Shown: positions 9,529-18,353 of the stretch, piece by piece | How the letters are laid out: each line of letters opens with the position of its first letter | Numbering within the stretch: position 1 is the first letter of the stretch | Assembly (NCBI GenBank): GCA_902768665.1 | Contig: CACXMA010000006.1 | Coordinates: forward strand, 110,186 to 174,185 | DNA from: an uncultured Bacteroidia bacterium | GTDB taxonomy: Bacteria > Bacteroidota > Bacteroidia > Bacteroidales > UBA932 | Reading direction: 5' to 3' | Length of the DNA: 64,000 bases | Notes under the pieces: model-generated | Seen by the model: only the letters and a program-made list of their open reading frames with translations | Told to the model about the DNA's origin: nothing | The model's database searches: none | Made by a program: the position numbers and the translations under genes

Positions 9529-10944
9529 ATGACCTTCATTCACTCAGACTTCATGCTCCAGACGGAGACCGCGAAGCAGCTCTACCACGAGCACGCGGAA
9601 AAGATGCCCATCATCGACTACCACTGCCACCTCGTGCCGCAGCAGATCGCCGAGAACATCCAGTTCCGGGACATCACCCAGCTCTGGCTGGTGGACGGCC
9701 ACTACGGTGACCATTACAAATGGCGCGCGATGCGCGGCAACGGTGTCAGCGAGGACTACCTCACCGGCGGCAAGTACAGCGCCTGGGAGACCTTCCAGAA
9801 ATGGGCCGAGACGGTTCCCTACACGATGCGGAACCCGCTCTACCACTGGACGCACCTCGAGCTCAGCCGCGTCTTCGGCATCGACAAGCTCCTGAGCCCG
9901 GCGACCGCCCGCGAGATCTTCGAGGAGTGCAACGCCAAACTCGCCACGCCCGAATTCCGCGGCCAGGCCCTCATCCGCCGCTTCAATGTCGAGACCGTCT
10001 GCACGACCGACGATCCGGCCGACGACCTCCGCTGGCACAAGATGATCCTGGAGCACCCGTTCGGCACGAAGGTCATCCCCGCCTGGCGTCCCGACAAGGC
10101 CATGGCCATCGAGGATCCGAAGGCTTACAAGGCCTACCTCAAGCAGCTCGGCGAGGCCGCCGACAAGAACATCGACTCCTATGCCGACCTGCAGGAAGCC
10201 CTCAAGAAGCGTCACGACTACTTCGCCTCCATGGGCTGCAAGCTCTCCGACCACGGCCTGGAGAATTTCTATGCCGCCGACTACAAGGAGATCGAGATCG
10301 AGCTCATCTTCAAGAAGGTCCTGATGGGCATCGCCCCGAACCCCAAGGAGCTCGAGAAGTTCCGCAGCGCCTTCCTCCACGACCAGGCCGTCATGGACTG
10401 CGAGGCCGGCTGGGCGCAGCAGTTCCACATCGGCGCCATCCGCAACAACAACTCCAAGATGTTCGGCAAGGTCGGTCCCGACACCGGCTTCGACGCCATC
10501 CACGATCAGGAAATCGCCGCCGCGGGCCACAAGTTCTTCGACCGCCTCGCCAGCGAGGACAAGCTCACCAGGACCATCCTCTACTGCCTCAACCCCAAGG
10601 ACAACGAGGTCATGATGACCATGCTCTATACCTTCAACGACGGCACGGTCCCCGGCAAGATGCAGTTCGGCTCGGGCTGGTGGTTCCTCGACCAGGAGGT
10701 CGGCATGCGCCGCCAGATGGACGCCCTCAGCGTTCTCGGCTTGTTCAGCCGCTTCGTCGGCATGCTCACGGACAGCCGCAGCTTCATCTCCTACCCGCGC
10801 CACGAGTACTTCCGCCGCATCCTCTGCGATGTCGTCGGCAAGGACGTCGAGGAGGGAAAGCTCCCCGCCAGCGAGCTCGATTTCATCGGCAAGATGATCG
10901 AGGACATCTCCTACAACAACGCTAAGAATTACTTCAATTTCTGA
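9529..10944 (+). CDS. uxaC: Uronate isomerase (glucuronate/galacturonate isomerase)
   Basis: The 471-residue protein aligns from memory with E. coli UxaC along its whole length. It has the metal-binding PIIDYHCHLVPQQIAENI, then DHYKWRAMRGNGV, NPLYHWTHLEL, CTTDDPADDL, WRPDKAMAIE, GAIRNNNSKMF, LNPKDNEVM, FGSGWWF and the C-terminal RFVGMLTDSRSFISYPRHEY. It converts D-galacturonate to D-tagaturonate, or glucuronate to fructuronate, in the cytoplasm as the first step after uptake. Its TGA overlaps the uxaA start in a TGATG arrangement, so translation is probably coupled. Confidence 0.96.
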   Translation: MTFIHSDFMLQTETAKQLYHEHAEKMPIIDYHCHLVPQQIAENIQFRDITQLWLVDGHYGDHYKWRAMRGNGVSEDYLTGGKYSAWETFQKWAETVPYTMRNPLYHWTHLELSRVFGIDKLLSPATAREIFEECNAKLATPEFRGQALIRRFNVETVCTTDDPADDLRWHKMILEHPFGTKVIPAWRPDKAMAIEDPKAYKAYLKQLGEAADKNIDSYADLQEALKKRHDYFASMGCKLSDHGLENFYAADYKEIEIELIFKKVLMGIAPNPKELEKFRSAFLHDQAVMDCEAGWAQQFHIGAIRNNNSKMFGKVGPDTGFDAIHDQEIAAAGHKFFDRLASEDKLTRTILYCLNPKDNEVMMTMLYTFNDGTVPGKMQFGSGWWFLDQEVGMRRQMDALSVLGLFSRFVGMLTDSRSFISYPRHEYFRRILCDVVGKDVEEGKLPASELDFIGKMIEDISYNNAKNYFNF

Positions 10945-12440
10945 TGAAATACATCAAAATCAACCCCGACGACAACGTGGCCGTCGCCCTTGAGGACCTC
11001 TCCCGTGGCGAGGTCGTTGAAGGCGTGACCCTTTCGGTGGACATCCCCCGCGGCCACAAGATCGTCCTGAAGGCCCTCAGGGCCGGCGACAACGTCATCA
11101 AGTACGGCTTCCCGATCGGCCATGTCACGAAGGACGCCCCTGCGGGCACCCTCGTCGACCACAGCTGCATCAAGACCAATCTCGAGGGCATCCTCGATTA
11201 CAGCTACGACCCCAGGCTCGTCGAGATCGAAAAGTCCCGGAAGGTCCGCACCTTCAAGGGCTATCGCCGCACGGACGGGCAGGTCGGCATCCGCAACCAG
11301 ATCTGGGTCATCCCGACGGTCGGCTGCGTCAACGGCATCTGCGAGAACATCGTCAAGCAGTTCAAAGACTGGCTCCGCTCGTCATTCCACGGCTCGTCCG
11401 TGGAATCTGCTGTCGACGCCATCGTCGCCTTCCCGCACAACTACGGCTGCTCCCAGCTCGGCGGTGACCATGAAAACACCCGCACCATCCTTGCGGACAT
11501 GGTCCACCATCCCAACGCCGGCGGCGTGCTCGTCGTCAGCCTCGGCTGCGAGAACAACCAGCTCGACGCCTTCCGGGAGCTTGTCGGTCCCGTCGACGAG
11601 ACCCGCGTGCGCATGTTCGCCTGCCAGAAGGTGGAGGACGAGGTCGCATACGGTGTCCAGCTGCTGAAGGAAATCTATGAGGTCGTCTCCCGCGACGTCC
11701 GCGAGGATGTGCCCGTCAGCGAGCTCCGCGTCGGTCTCAAGTGCGGCGGCAGCGACGGTCTCAGCGGCATCACGGCCAATCCGCTCCTCGGCGTCTTCTC
11801 CGACTGGATCGTCGCCCAGGGCGGCACTACGGTCCTCACCGAGGTCCCCGAGATGTTCGGCGCCGAGACGATTCTGATGAACCGCTGCCAGGACAAGGCC
11901 ACCTTCGACAAGACGGTTTCGCTGATCAACGACTTCAAGGAGTATTTCATCAAGCAGGGCATGCCCGTCTATGAAAATCCTTCCCCGGGCAACAAGGCCG
12001 GCGGCATCTCCACGCTGGAGGAAAAATCCCTCGGCTGCACGCAGAAATGCGGCAAGAGCATCGTCAGGGGAGTGCTCAGGTACGGCGAACGCCTCAAGGT
12101 CAAGGGCCTCAACCTGCTGAGCGCCCCGGGCAACGATCTCGTCGCCTCGACGGCCCTCGCTTCGGCCGGCTGCCAGGTCGTCCTCTTTACGACCGGCCGC
12201 GGCACGCCGTTCGGCAGTTTCGTCCCCACGATGAAGATCGCGACGAACACGCCGCTCGCCGAGGGCAAGCCGAAATGGATCGACTTCAACGCCGGCGTTC
12301 TCGCCGAGGGCAAGGCCATGGACAAGGTCGCCGAGAAGTTCATCGACTATGTCCTCGCCGTCGCCTCCGGAGAGAGCGTCAACAACGAGAAGAACGATTT
12401 CCGCGAAATCGCCATCTTTAAAACCGGTGTAACATTATGA
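10944..12440 (+). CDS. uxaA: Altronate dehydratase
   Basis: The 498-residue protein matches UxaA end to end: an N-terminal SAF-like domain (YIKINPDDNVAVALEDL), IPTVGCVNGICENI, PHNYGCSQLGGDHENTRT, GLKCGGSDGLSGITANPLLG, TEVPEMFGAE and the C-terminal FREIAIFKTGVTL. It dehydrates D-altronate to 2-keto-3-deoxy-gluconate (KDG). The segment KDWLRSSFHGSSVESAV, around residues 143-159, is about seven residues longer than in E. coli UxaA as I recall it. It is encoded by a copy of the GTCAT...ATCT hairpin repeat (11381-11408), so a mobile repeat appears to sit in frame in a loop. The gene overlaps its neighbours on both sides (TGATG upstream, ATGA downstream). Confidence 0.96.
   Translation: MKYIKINPDDNVAVALEDLSRGEVVEGVTLSVDIPRGHKIVLKALRAGDNVIKYGFPIGHVTKDAPAGTLVDHSCIKTNLEGILDYSYDPRLVEIEKSRKVRTFKGYRRTDGQVGIRNQIWVIPTVGCVNGICENIVKQFKDWLRSSFHGSSVESAVDAIVAFPHNYGCSQLGGDHENTRTILADMVHHPNAGGVLVVSLGCENNQLDAFRELVGPVDETRVRMFACQKVEDEVAYGVQLLKEIYEVVSRDVREDVPVSELRVGLKCGGSDGLSGITANPLLGVFSDWIVAQGGTTVLTEVPEMFGAETILMNRCQDKATFDKTVSLINDFKEYFIKQGMPVYENPSPGNKAGGISTLEEKSLGCTQKCGKSIVRGVLRYGERLKVKGLNLLSAPGNDLVASTALASAGCQVVLFTTGRGTPFGSFVPTMKIATNTPLAEGKPKWIDFNAGVLAEGKAMDKVAEKFIDYVLAVASGESVNNEKNDFREIAIFKTGVTL
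11381..11408 (+). repeat. GTCAT...ATCT hairpin repeat inside uxaA coding sequence
   Basis: The 28-base unit begins GTCATTCCACGG and ends CCGTGGAATCT, with arms TTCCACGG and CCGTGGAA. It differs by one base from the intergenic copy at 29225-29252. Here it is read as part of SSFHGSSVES in altronate dehydratase, between the conserved VNGICENI and PHNYGCS blocks. Reading frame and flanking motifs are intact. Confidence 0.9.
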
Positions 12441-15367
12441 AAAAATACCTGTCCATATTTGCCCTTGCGGCAGCGGCGTTCCTGCTGCCGCTCGGATGCG
12501 ACAAAAATGAAGAAACCGACACGCCGGACGAAAAAGATCCGCCCGTGATCGTTGAAGATGAAGGTAAGATAAGGACCGAAGTTAACGCTCTTGCGTTCGG
12601 CGACGAAGCAGAGACGATGGAGGTCGAGATCACGGCCTCGAAGGCGTGGACATCCTCCTGCAGCGAAAGCTGGGTGAGTGTCAGGCCCGCATCGGGCGAG
12701 GCGGGCACCGTCAAGCTGAGCGTCTCCGTCGAGGCCAACGAGGGTGACGAGCCCCGCTCGGCGACCGTTACGCTGACCTGCGGGAAAGCTACGGCGCAGA
12801 TTGCGGTCGTCCAGGTGGAAAAGGGCGCGCTGGTTGTCGCGGCCGATTCCATTCCCGTTTCGGCGGAAGGCGGCAGCATCGAGATCCGCGTCAATACCAA
12901 CCGCGACGTGACGGCGGAGACCGATGCCGACTGGATCAACGACGTGACCACGAAAGCCATGGTGGAGCGGGTCTTCACCTTTGCCGTTTCGGCAAACGAG
13001 GCCTACGAGCCGCGTGAAGGCCACATCACCTTCTCCTCCGTCGCCGGCAGCAAGGTGGTCACCATTGCCCAGGAGGCCGCGGAAAAGCCCGTAGACCCGG
13101 TTGAGAACCCCTTCGGCGAGGATCTTCCGACCGTGACCGAGACGACGACCTGGGCCGGCAGCGTCTTCGATGCCATCGTGACGTCGAAGGCCGGCTCCGA
13201 GGTCAAGGAATGGGTCTCCCCGGACGGCGAGAACTTCATCGACACGAAGCTCGGCTATCTCGCCGGCTTCACGAAAGGCACCAACGCCGAGACCGGTGAA
13301 GAGACGACGACCTACGGCAAGTTCAAATTCAAGATCGACGAGACCGCCTATACGAGCGGTACCAAGATGTCCCGCGTCCAGTTCGGCGGCACCGGTGTCC
13401 TCGGCAAGCGGAACAATCTCATTTTCAAGGTTAACGGCGCCGGTGCGCTGACGCTTATCGCCCGTTCCAGCGGCGATGCCGAGCGCTTCATCAACGTGGC
13501 CGTGAACGGTGTCCCCGTCTCGGAGGAAGGCTTCGCCGTCCCCGGAAAGGCCGATGACGCGAAGACCCTTTCCATGGCCGTTGCGGCTGCGGACGGCGAC
13601 CTTGTCTATGTCTACTCGATGGGCAGCGGCATCAATCTCTATTCCATGAAGTGGGTCCCCGGCGGCGAGCCTGAGAATCCGGAAGATCCCCAGGATCCGC
13701 CGACTCCCGGCGAGGGCGACGAGTACACCTGCCCGGATCCGCCGACCGTGGGCACCGTGGAGCTTGACAAGCTCTATGGCTATGCCGCCGCGGCGAACGT
13801 GACCGGCGGCGAGGGTGCCTCCTCGGCGAACGTGCTCCATTTCAACAGCGGAAAGGCCCTGCAGACCTGGCTTCTCGCCCGCACCAAGAGCGAAAAGAAG
13901 GGCGACCACAGCCCGGTCATCATCTGGCTGAGCGGCACGTTCAAGCCGGACGACGGCCGTGACTTCTCCGAGGCTCATCCCTGGTTCGACGTCAAGGACG
14001 TTTCCAACCTCTCGTTCTATGGCACCGACGGCTTCGTGATGGACCGCATCGGCATCTTCTGTGTCCGTGCCAGCAATATCATCATCCGGAACATCAATTT
14101 CCTGCAGCCGAAGGCCAACAACGGCGCCGATGCCGTGTCCATGCAGGAATGCGACGGCGTCTGGGTGGACCACTGCACCTTCACCTCGCTGAACCAGACC
14201 AAGGACTATGAGGACGGCTCGACCGACGTCACCCACGGCTCGAAGAACGTCACCGTCAGCTGGTGCCGCTACATCAAGACGCAGAAAAGCTGCCTCGTGG
14301 GCCACTCCAACAGCCAGAGCGGCGATACGCAGATCACGGCGACCTTCCACCACAACTGGTTCGAGGCCTCCAGCAGCCGCCATCCGCGCGTGCGTTTCGG
14401 CAAGGTCCACGTCTACAACAACCTGTTTGACGGCAATACGACCTACGGCGTGGGTTCCGCTTACGGGGCCAGGGTGCTCGTGGAGTACAACTACTTCGAC
14501 GGCGTGCGCCTGCCTACCGACATCTGCACCTATCCCGCCAAGCCCAGCGGCGGCTCGATGGTCTCCAACCTGACGGGCTCCGTGGCCGGTTATCTCTATG
14601 CCACCGAGGATGTCTATGTCAACAAGCCGGACAACGCCAGCGATCCGTATCCGTTCACGAACGTCGCTTACACCAAGTATGGCGGCACGGCCGGTACGCC
14701 GCTGACTTACAGCGACTTCAAGCCTGCGTATGACTACATCGTCACCGCTGCCGAGGATGTCCCCACGGTCGTCAAGGCCGGTGCCGGTTACGGTAAGCTC
14801 GGCTGGTCCGAGGCCCCGGTGGAGGTCAACAACGGCGGCATCACCGATTTCGACTCGACGGACGACAATCCGACCGATCCCGACCCCGAGGATCCCGACG
14901 ATCCGGAGAATCCGGAAGACCCCGGTGACGGTTCCGCCCACACCTACACGCTGAGCATGCAGGCCAAGGCCCCCGTCCAGACCAAGGACGGCACCGCCGG
15001 TGCGAACTATTTCGACTGCAGCAGCTCCGTGGCCGATTTCAGCAAGGACTACAGCGGCAGCTTCACCATCGGCGGGACGACCTATACCCAGGGCTTCAAG
15101 ATGGACAGCAAGGGCTATGTCAACTTCACGACTTCCGCGGAATTCACTACGACCGTGCAGTTCTACTTCGTCCGCCGCAAGAGCACCGATACCGGCGCCA
15201 AGATGCAGCTCATCCCGGAAGGCGGCGAAGCCACGGTCTGGGAGACGGCGTATGACAGCTATACCGACTCGGGCGTCGTGACGCTCGAAAAGGGCACCGC
15301 CTATACCATCAAGCAGAAATCGAGCGAACAGGCCCTCATCCTCGTCGTTGTCAAGGAAACAGAATAA
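12437..15367 (+). CDS. BACON-domain pectate lyase lipoprotein (PL1)
   Basis: This 976-residue lipoprotein has lipobox LPLGC at about residue 18. Two BACON-like beta-sandwich repeats span ~30-215 (ASKAWTSSCSESWVSVRPAS; TNRDVTAETDADWINDV). A further beta domain follows, then a Pro/Glu/Asp linker, then the PL1 beta-helix at ~440-760. PL1 signatures are IIIRNINFLQPKANNGADAV, GVWVDHCTF, TVSWCRYIKTQKSCLVGHS and HHNWFEASSSRHPRVRFGKV, which hold the calcium Asp and catalytic Arg positions. A C-terminal ~140-residue beta domain (from YTLSMQAKAPVQTKDG) may bind carbohydrate. ATG overlaps the uxaA stop (ATGA). It should cut demethylated homogalacturonan at the cell surface. Confidence 0.93.
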   Translation: MKKYLSIFALAAAAFLLPLGCDKNEETDTPDEKDPPVIVEDEGKIRTEVNALAFGDEAETMEVEITASKAWTSSCSESWVSVRPASGEAGTVKLSVSVEANEGDEPRSATVTLTCGKATAQIAVVQVEKGALVVAADSIPVSAEGGSIEIRVNTNRDVTAETDADWINDVTTKAMVERVFTFAVSANEAYEPREGHITFSSVAGSKVVTIAQEAAEKPVDPVENPFGEDLPTVTETTTWAGSVFDAIVTSKAGSEVKEWVSPDGENFIDTKLGYLAGFTKGTNAETGEETTTYGKFKFKIDETAYTSGTKMSRVQFGGTGVLGKRNNLIFKVNGAGALTLIARSSGDAERFINVAVNGVPVSEEGFAVPGKADDAKTLSMAVAAADGDLVYVYSMGSGINLYSMKWVPGGEPENPEDPQDPPTPGEGDEYTCPDPPTVGTVELDKLYGYAAAANVTGGEGASSANVLHFNSGKALQTWLLARTKSEKKGDHSPVIIWLSGTFKPDDGRDFSEAHPWFDVKDVSNLSFYGTDGFVMDRIGIFCVRASNIIIRNINFLQPKANNGADAVSMQECDGVWVDHCTFTSLNQTKDYEDGSTDVTHGSKNVTVSWCRYIKTQKSCLVGHSNSQSGDTQITATFHHNWFEASSSRHPRVRFGKVHVYNNLFDGNTTYGVGSAYGARVLVEYNYFDGVRLPTDICTYPAKPSGGSMVSNLTGSVAGYLYATEDVYVNKPDNASDPYPFTNVAYTKYGGTAGTPLTYSDFKPAYDYIVTAAEDVPTVVKAGAGYGKLGWSEAPVEVNNGGITDFDSTDDNPTDPDPEDPDDPENPEDPGDGSAHTYTLSMQAKAPVQTKDGTAGANYFDCSSSVADFSKDYSGSFTIGGTTYTQGFKMDSKGYVNFTTSAEFTTTVQFYFVRRKSTDTGAKMQLIPEGGEATVWETAYDSYTDSGVVTLEKGTAYTIKQKSSEQALILVVVKETE

Positions 15368-15379
15368 ATACTTTATGAT

Positions 15380-16819
15380 ATGGAAAGATTAAACCGAACC
15401 TCTGCACCGCAGGCCAAACGGTACACTGAGAAAGTAATCCAGTTCGGCGAAGGCAACTTCCTTCGCGCGTTCATCGAGTGGATTATCTGGAAAACCAACC
15501 AGAAGACCGATTTCAACGGCTCCGTCGTCGTGGTGCAGCCCATCGAGAAGGGCATGGTCAGCTGGCTCAACGAGCAGGACGGCCTCTATCACCTCAACCT
15601 CCAGGGCCTGCTGGACGGCAAGCCCGTGGACAGCGTCGACCTGATCGACGTCATCTCCCGCGGCCTCAACCCCTATGAGGATTTCGCCTCCTACCTCGCC
15701 CTCGCCGAGCAGCCCGAGATCCGTTTCGTGATTTCCAACACGACCGAGGCGGGCATCGCCTTCGATCCGGCCTGCAAGCTGGACGACAAGCCGGCCTCTT
15801 CCTATCCCGGCAAGCTCACCCAGTTGCTCTACCACCGCTGGGAGCACTTCAAGGGCGCGAAGGACAAGGGCCTCATCATCTTCCCCTGCGAGCTCATCTT
15901 CGAGAACGGCAAGCACCTCAAGGAGTGCATCCGCCAGTATATCGACCTGTGGAACCTCGGTCCGGACTTCAGCGCCTGGTTCGAGGAGGCCTGCGGCGTC
16001 TACAGCACCCTCGTCGACCGCATCGTCCCGGGTTATCCGCGCGACAACGCCGCCGAGCTCTGCGAGCGGGCCGGTTATGACGACCATCTGCTCGACAAGG
16101 CGGAAATCTTCCATCTGTGGGTCATCGAGGCCCCGAAGGAGGTTGCCGCCGAGTTCCCGGCCGACAAGGCGGGCCTGAACGTGCTCTTCGTCCCCTCCGA
16201 GGCTCCGTACCACGAGCGCAAGGTGACCCTGCTGAATGGTCCCCACACCGTCCTCAGCCCGGTCGGCTACCTCAGCGGCCTCAATACCGTCAAGGAATGC
16301 TGCGAGGATCCCGAGGTGGGCAAGTTCGTCCACAAGGTGATGTTCGAGGAGCTTCTTCCGACCCTCAACCTGCCGGAGGAGGAGCTCGTGCAGTTTGCCA
16401 ATGCCGTCCTCGAGCGCTTCCGCAACCCGTTCGTGAAGCATTTCGTGACCTCCATCATGCTCAACTCCTTCCCGAAGTTCAAGACCCGCGACCTCCCCGG
16501 CCTCAAGACCTATCTCGAGCGCAAGGGCGAACTGCCGAAGGGCCTCGTGCTCGGTCTCGCCGGCATCTGCACTTACTACAAGGGCGGCAAGCGCGGCGAG
16601 GATGAGATTGTCCCGAACGACGATCCGAAGATCATGGACCTGCTGAAGGAACTCTGGGCGAGCGGCGATGTCCGCAAGGTCGCCGAGGGCGTTCTTGCCG
16701 ACAGGTTCATCTGGGGCGAAGACCTCAACGCGATTCCCGGTCTGACCGACCTTCTCGCCGCCGACCTCGCCCTTATCCAGAAGGACGGCATGCGTGCCGC
16801 GGTCAAGAGCATTATCTAG
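15380..16819 (+). CDS. uxaB: Tagaturonate reductase (altronate oxidoreductase)
   Basis: The 479-residue member of the mannitol/polyol dehydrogenase family starts with a Rossmann region (KVIQFGEGNFLRAFIEWIIW). It continues with ISNTTEAGIAFDP, IIFPCELIFENG, RIVPGYPRD and the C-terminal-domain NGPHTVLSPVGYLSGLNTV and LNSFPKFKTRDLP. It reduces tagaturonate to altronate with NADH, the step between UxaC and UxaA. It starts 12 bases after the pectate lyase stop. A hairpin repeat begins 2 bases after its stop. Confidence 0.95.
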   Translation: MERLNRTSAPQAKRYTEKVIQFGEGNFLRAFIEWIIWKTNQKTDFNGSVVVVQPIEKGMVSWLNEQDGLYHLNLQGLLDGKPVDSVDLIDVISRGLNPYEDFASYLALAEQPEIRFVISNTTEAGIAFDPACKLDDKPASSYPGKLTQLLYHRWEHFKGAKDKGLIIFPCELIFENGKHLKECIRQYIDLWNLGPDFSAWFEEACGVYSTLVDRIVPGYPRDNAAELCERAGYDDHLLDKAEIFHLWVIEAPKEVAAEFPADKAGLNVLFVPSEAPYHERKVTLLNGPHTVLSPVGYLSGLNTVKECCEDPEVGKFVHKVMFEELLPTLNLPEEELVQFANAVLERFRNPFVKHFVTSIMLNSFPKFKTRDLPGLKTYLERKGELPKGLVLGLAGICTYYKGGKRGEDEIVPNDDPKIMDLLKELWASGDVRKVAEGVLADRFIWGEDLNAIPGLTDLLAADLALIQKDGMRAAVKSII

Positions 16820-16821
16820 GG

Positions 16822-16849
16822 AGATTTCTCGACAAAGCTCGAAATGACA
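16822..16849 (-). repeat. GTCAT...ATCT hairpin repeat, uxaB-exuT gap
   Basis: Read on the reverse strand the unit begins TGTCATTTCGAGC and ends GTCGAGAAATCT. It fills most of the 38-base space between uxaB and the transporter gene. It belongs to the same family as the copies at 23847 and 36114. Confidence 0.85.
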
Positions 16850-16857
16850 ATTGAATT

Positions 16858-18306
16858 ATGAGTACACAGAAAAAACTGATGACCAACTGGCGCTGGTGGC
16901 TGTGCTCGCTGCTTTTCGTGGCGACGACGGTCAACTATCTCGACCGCCAGGTGCTGTCGCTGACCTATGAGGACTTCATCAAACCGGAGTTCCACTGGAC
17001 CGACAATGATTACGGTACGATTACCTCGCTCTTCTCCATCTTCTACGCCATTGCCTGCCTCTTCGCCGGCAAGTTCGTGGACTGGATGGGGACCAAGAAG
17101 GGCTATCTCATCTCCATCGGTGTCTGGTCTTTCGGTGCCGTCCTCCACGCCGCCTGCGGTATCGCGACGACCTGGTTTGTCAGCGGTGTCGACTCCGTCA
17201 GCGCGATGAAGGCCGTTGAGGCGGGGTCCAATGTGGCCCTTGCCGTATCGACGACGTCCGTCTATCTCTTCCTCCTCTGCCGGGGTATCCTGGCGCTCGG
17301 TGAAGCGGGTAACTTCCCGGCTGCCATCAAAACCACGGCCGAGTACTTCCCGAAGAAGGACCGCGCCTTTGCGACCTCCATCTTCAACGCCGGTGCTTCG
17401 GTCGGCGCTCTCGTGGCTCCGCTGCTGATCCCGCCGCTCGCGACGCATCTCGGCTGGGAGTGGGCGTTCATCATCATCGGTGGCCTGGGCTTCATCTGGA
17501 TGTTCTTCTGGCAGTTCATGTATGACAAGCCCGAGCAGAGCAAGCACGTCAACGAGGCCGAGCTCGCCTATATCCATCAGGACGACGCCGAGGAGGCTGC
17601 CGCCAAGGCCGCTGCCGCCCAGGAGAAGTCCATTCCGCTGGCCCAGTGCTTCAAGTTCAAGCAGACCTGGGCCTTCATCGCCGGCAAGTTCTTCACGGAC
17701 GGCGTGTGGTGGTTCTTCCTCTTCTGGGCTCCTTCCTACTTCAAGAACGAGTGCGGCGCCCCTGTGACGACCGGTTTCGGCCAGGCGCTGATCTTTACGC
17801 TCTACGCCATCGTGACGGTGATTTCCATCTTCGGCGGCTATCTCCCGAAACTCTTCGTGGAGAAGCGGGGGATGAACCCGTATGCGGGCCGTATGCTCGC
17901 CATGCTCCTGTTCGCCTTCTTCCCGCTGGCCGCGCTCTTCGCGCAGCCGCTCAGCGGCTTCTCGCCGTGGTGGCCGGCCATCCTCATCGGTATCGCCGGT
18001 GCGGGTCACCAGGCCTGGAGCGCCAACCTCTTCTCGACCATCGGTGACATGTTCCCGAAGGGTGCCGTCGCTTCCATCACCGGTATCGGTGCCATGGCCG
18101 GCGGTATCGGCTCCATGATCATCCAGAAGTCGGCCGGTTGGCTCTTTACCTGGTCCGAGGCGCAGGGAACGGCTTTCTCCTTCCTCGGTTTCGACGGCAA
18201 GTCCGCCGGTTACTTCATCGTCTTCTGCTTCTGCGGCATCGCCTATCTGATTGCCTGGAGCATCATGAAGTCGCTGGTGCCGAAGTACAAGCCCGTCGAG
18301 GTCTAA
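16858..18306 (+). CDS. exuT: Hexuronate/galacturonate MFS transporter (ACS family)
   Basis: The 482-residue protein has about 12 hydrophobic segments and the anion:cation symporter signature TTVNYLDRQVLSLTYEDF near the N-terminus. It also shows GEAGNFPAAIKTTAEYFPKK in loop 4-5, as in ExuT/GudP transporters. A 45-residue Ala/Glu-rich central loop (EEAAAKAAAAQE) separates the halves. It should carry galacturonate and related hexuronates across the inner membrane to the adjacent Uxa enzymes. It follows uxaB with one repeat in the gap. The precise substrate is inferred from context. Confidence 0.9.
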   Translation: MSTQKKLMTNWRWWLCSLLFVATTVNYLDRQVLSLTYEDFIKPEFHWTDNDYGTITSLFSIFYAIACLFAGKFVDWMGTKKGYLISIGVWSFGAVLHAACGIATTWFVSGVDSVSAMKAVEAGSNVALAVSTTSVYLFLLCRGILALGEAGNFPAAIKTTAEYFPKKDRAFATSIFNAGASVGALVAPLLIPPLATHLGWEWAFIIIGGLGFIWMFFWQFMYDKPEQSKHVNEAELAYIHQDDAEEAAAKAAAAQEKSIPLAQCFKFKQTWAFIAGKFFTDGVWWFFLFWAPSYFKNECGAPVTTGFGQALIFTLYAIVTVISIFGGYLPKLFVEKRGMNPYAGRMLAMLLFAFFPLAALFAQPLSGFSPWWPAILIGIAGAGHQAWSANLFSTIGDMFPKGAVASITGIGAMAGGIGSMIIQKSAGWLFTWSEAQGTAFSFLGFDGKSAGYFIVFCFCGIAYLIAWSIMKSLVPKYKPVEV

Positions 18307-18327
18307 TTGTCTGAACATTTCAACCCT

Positions 18328-18353
18328 GTCATTCTGAACGAAGTGAAGAATCT
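18328..18353 (+). repeat. GTCAT...ATCT repeat providing the pectinesterase start
   Basis: The element begins GTCATTCTGAACG and ends GTGAAGAATCT, keeping the family ends with a diverged core. The GTG at 18343-18345 within it is the likely start codon of the downstream lipoprotein, so the last part of the repeat encodes the first residues (M)KN and part of the third codon. Confidence 0.75.
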
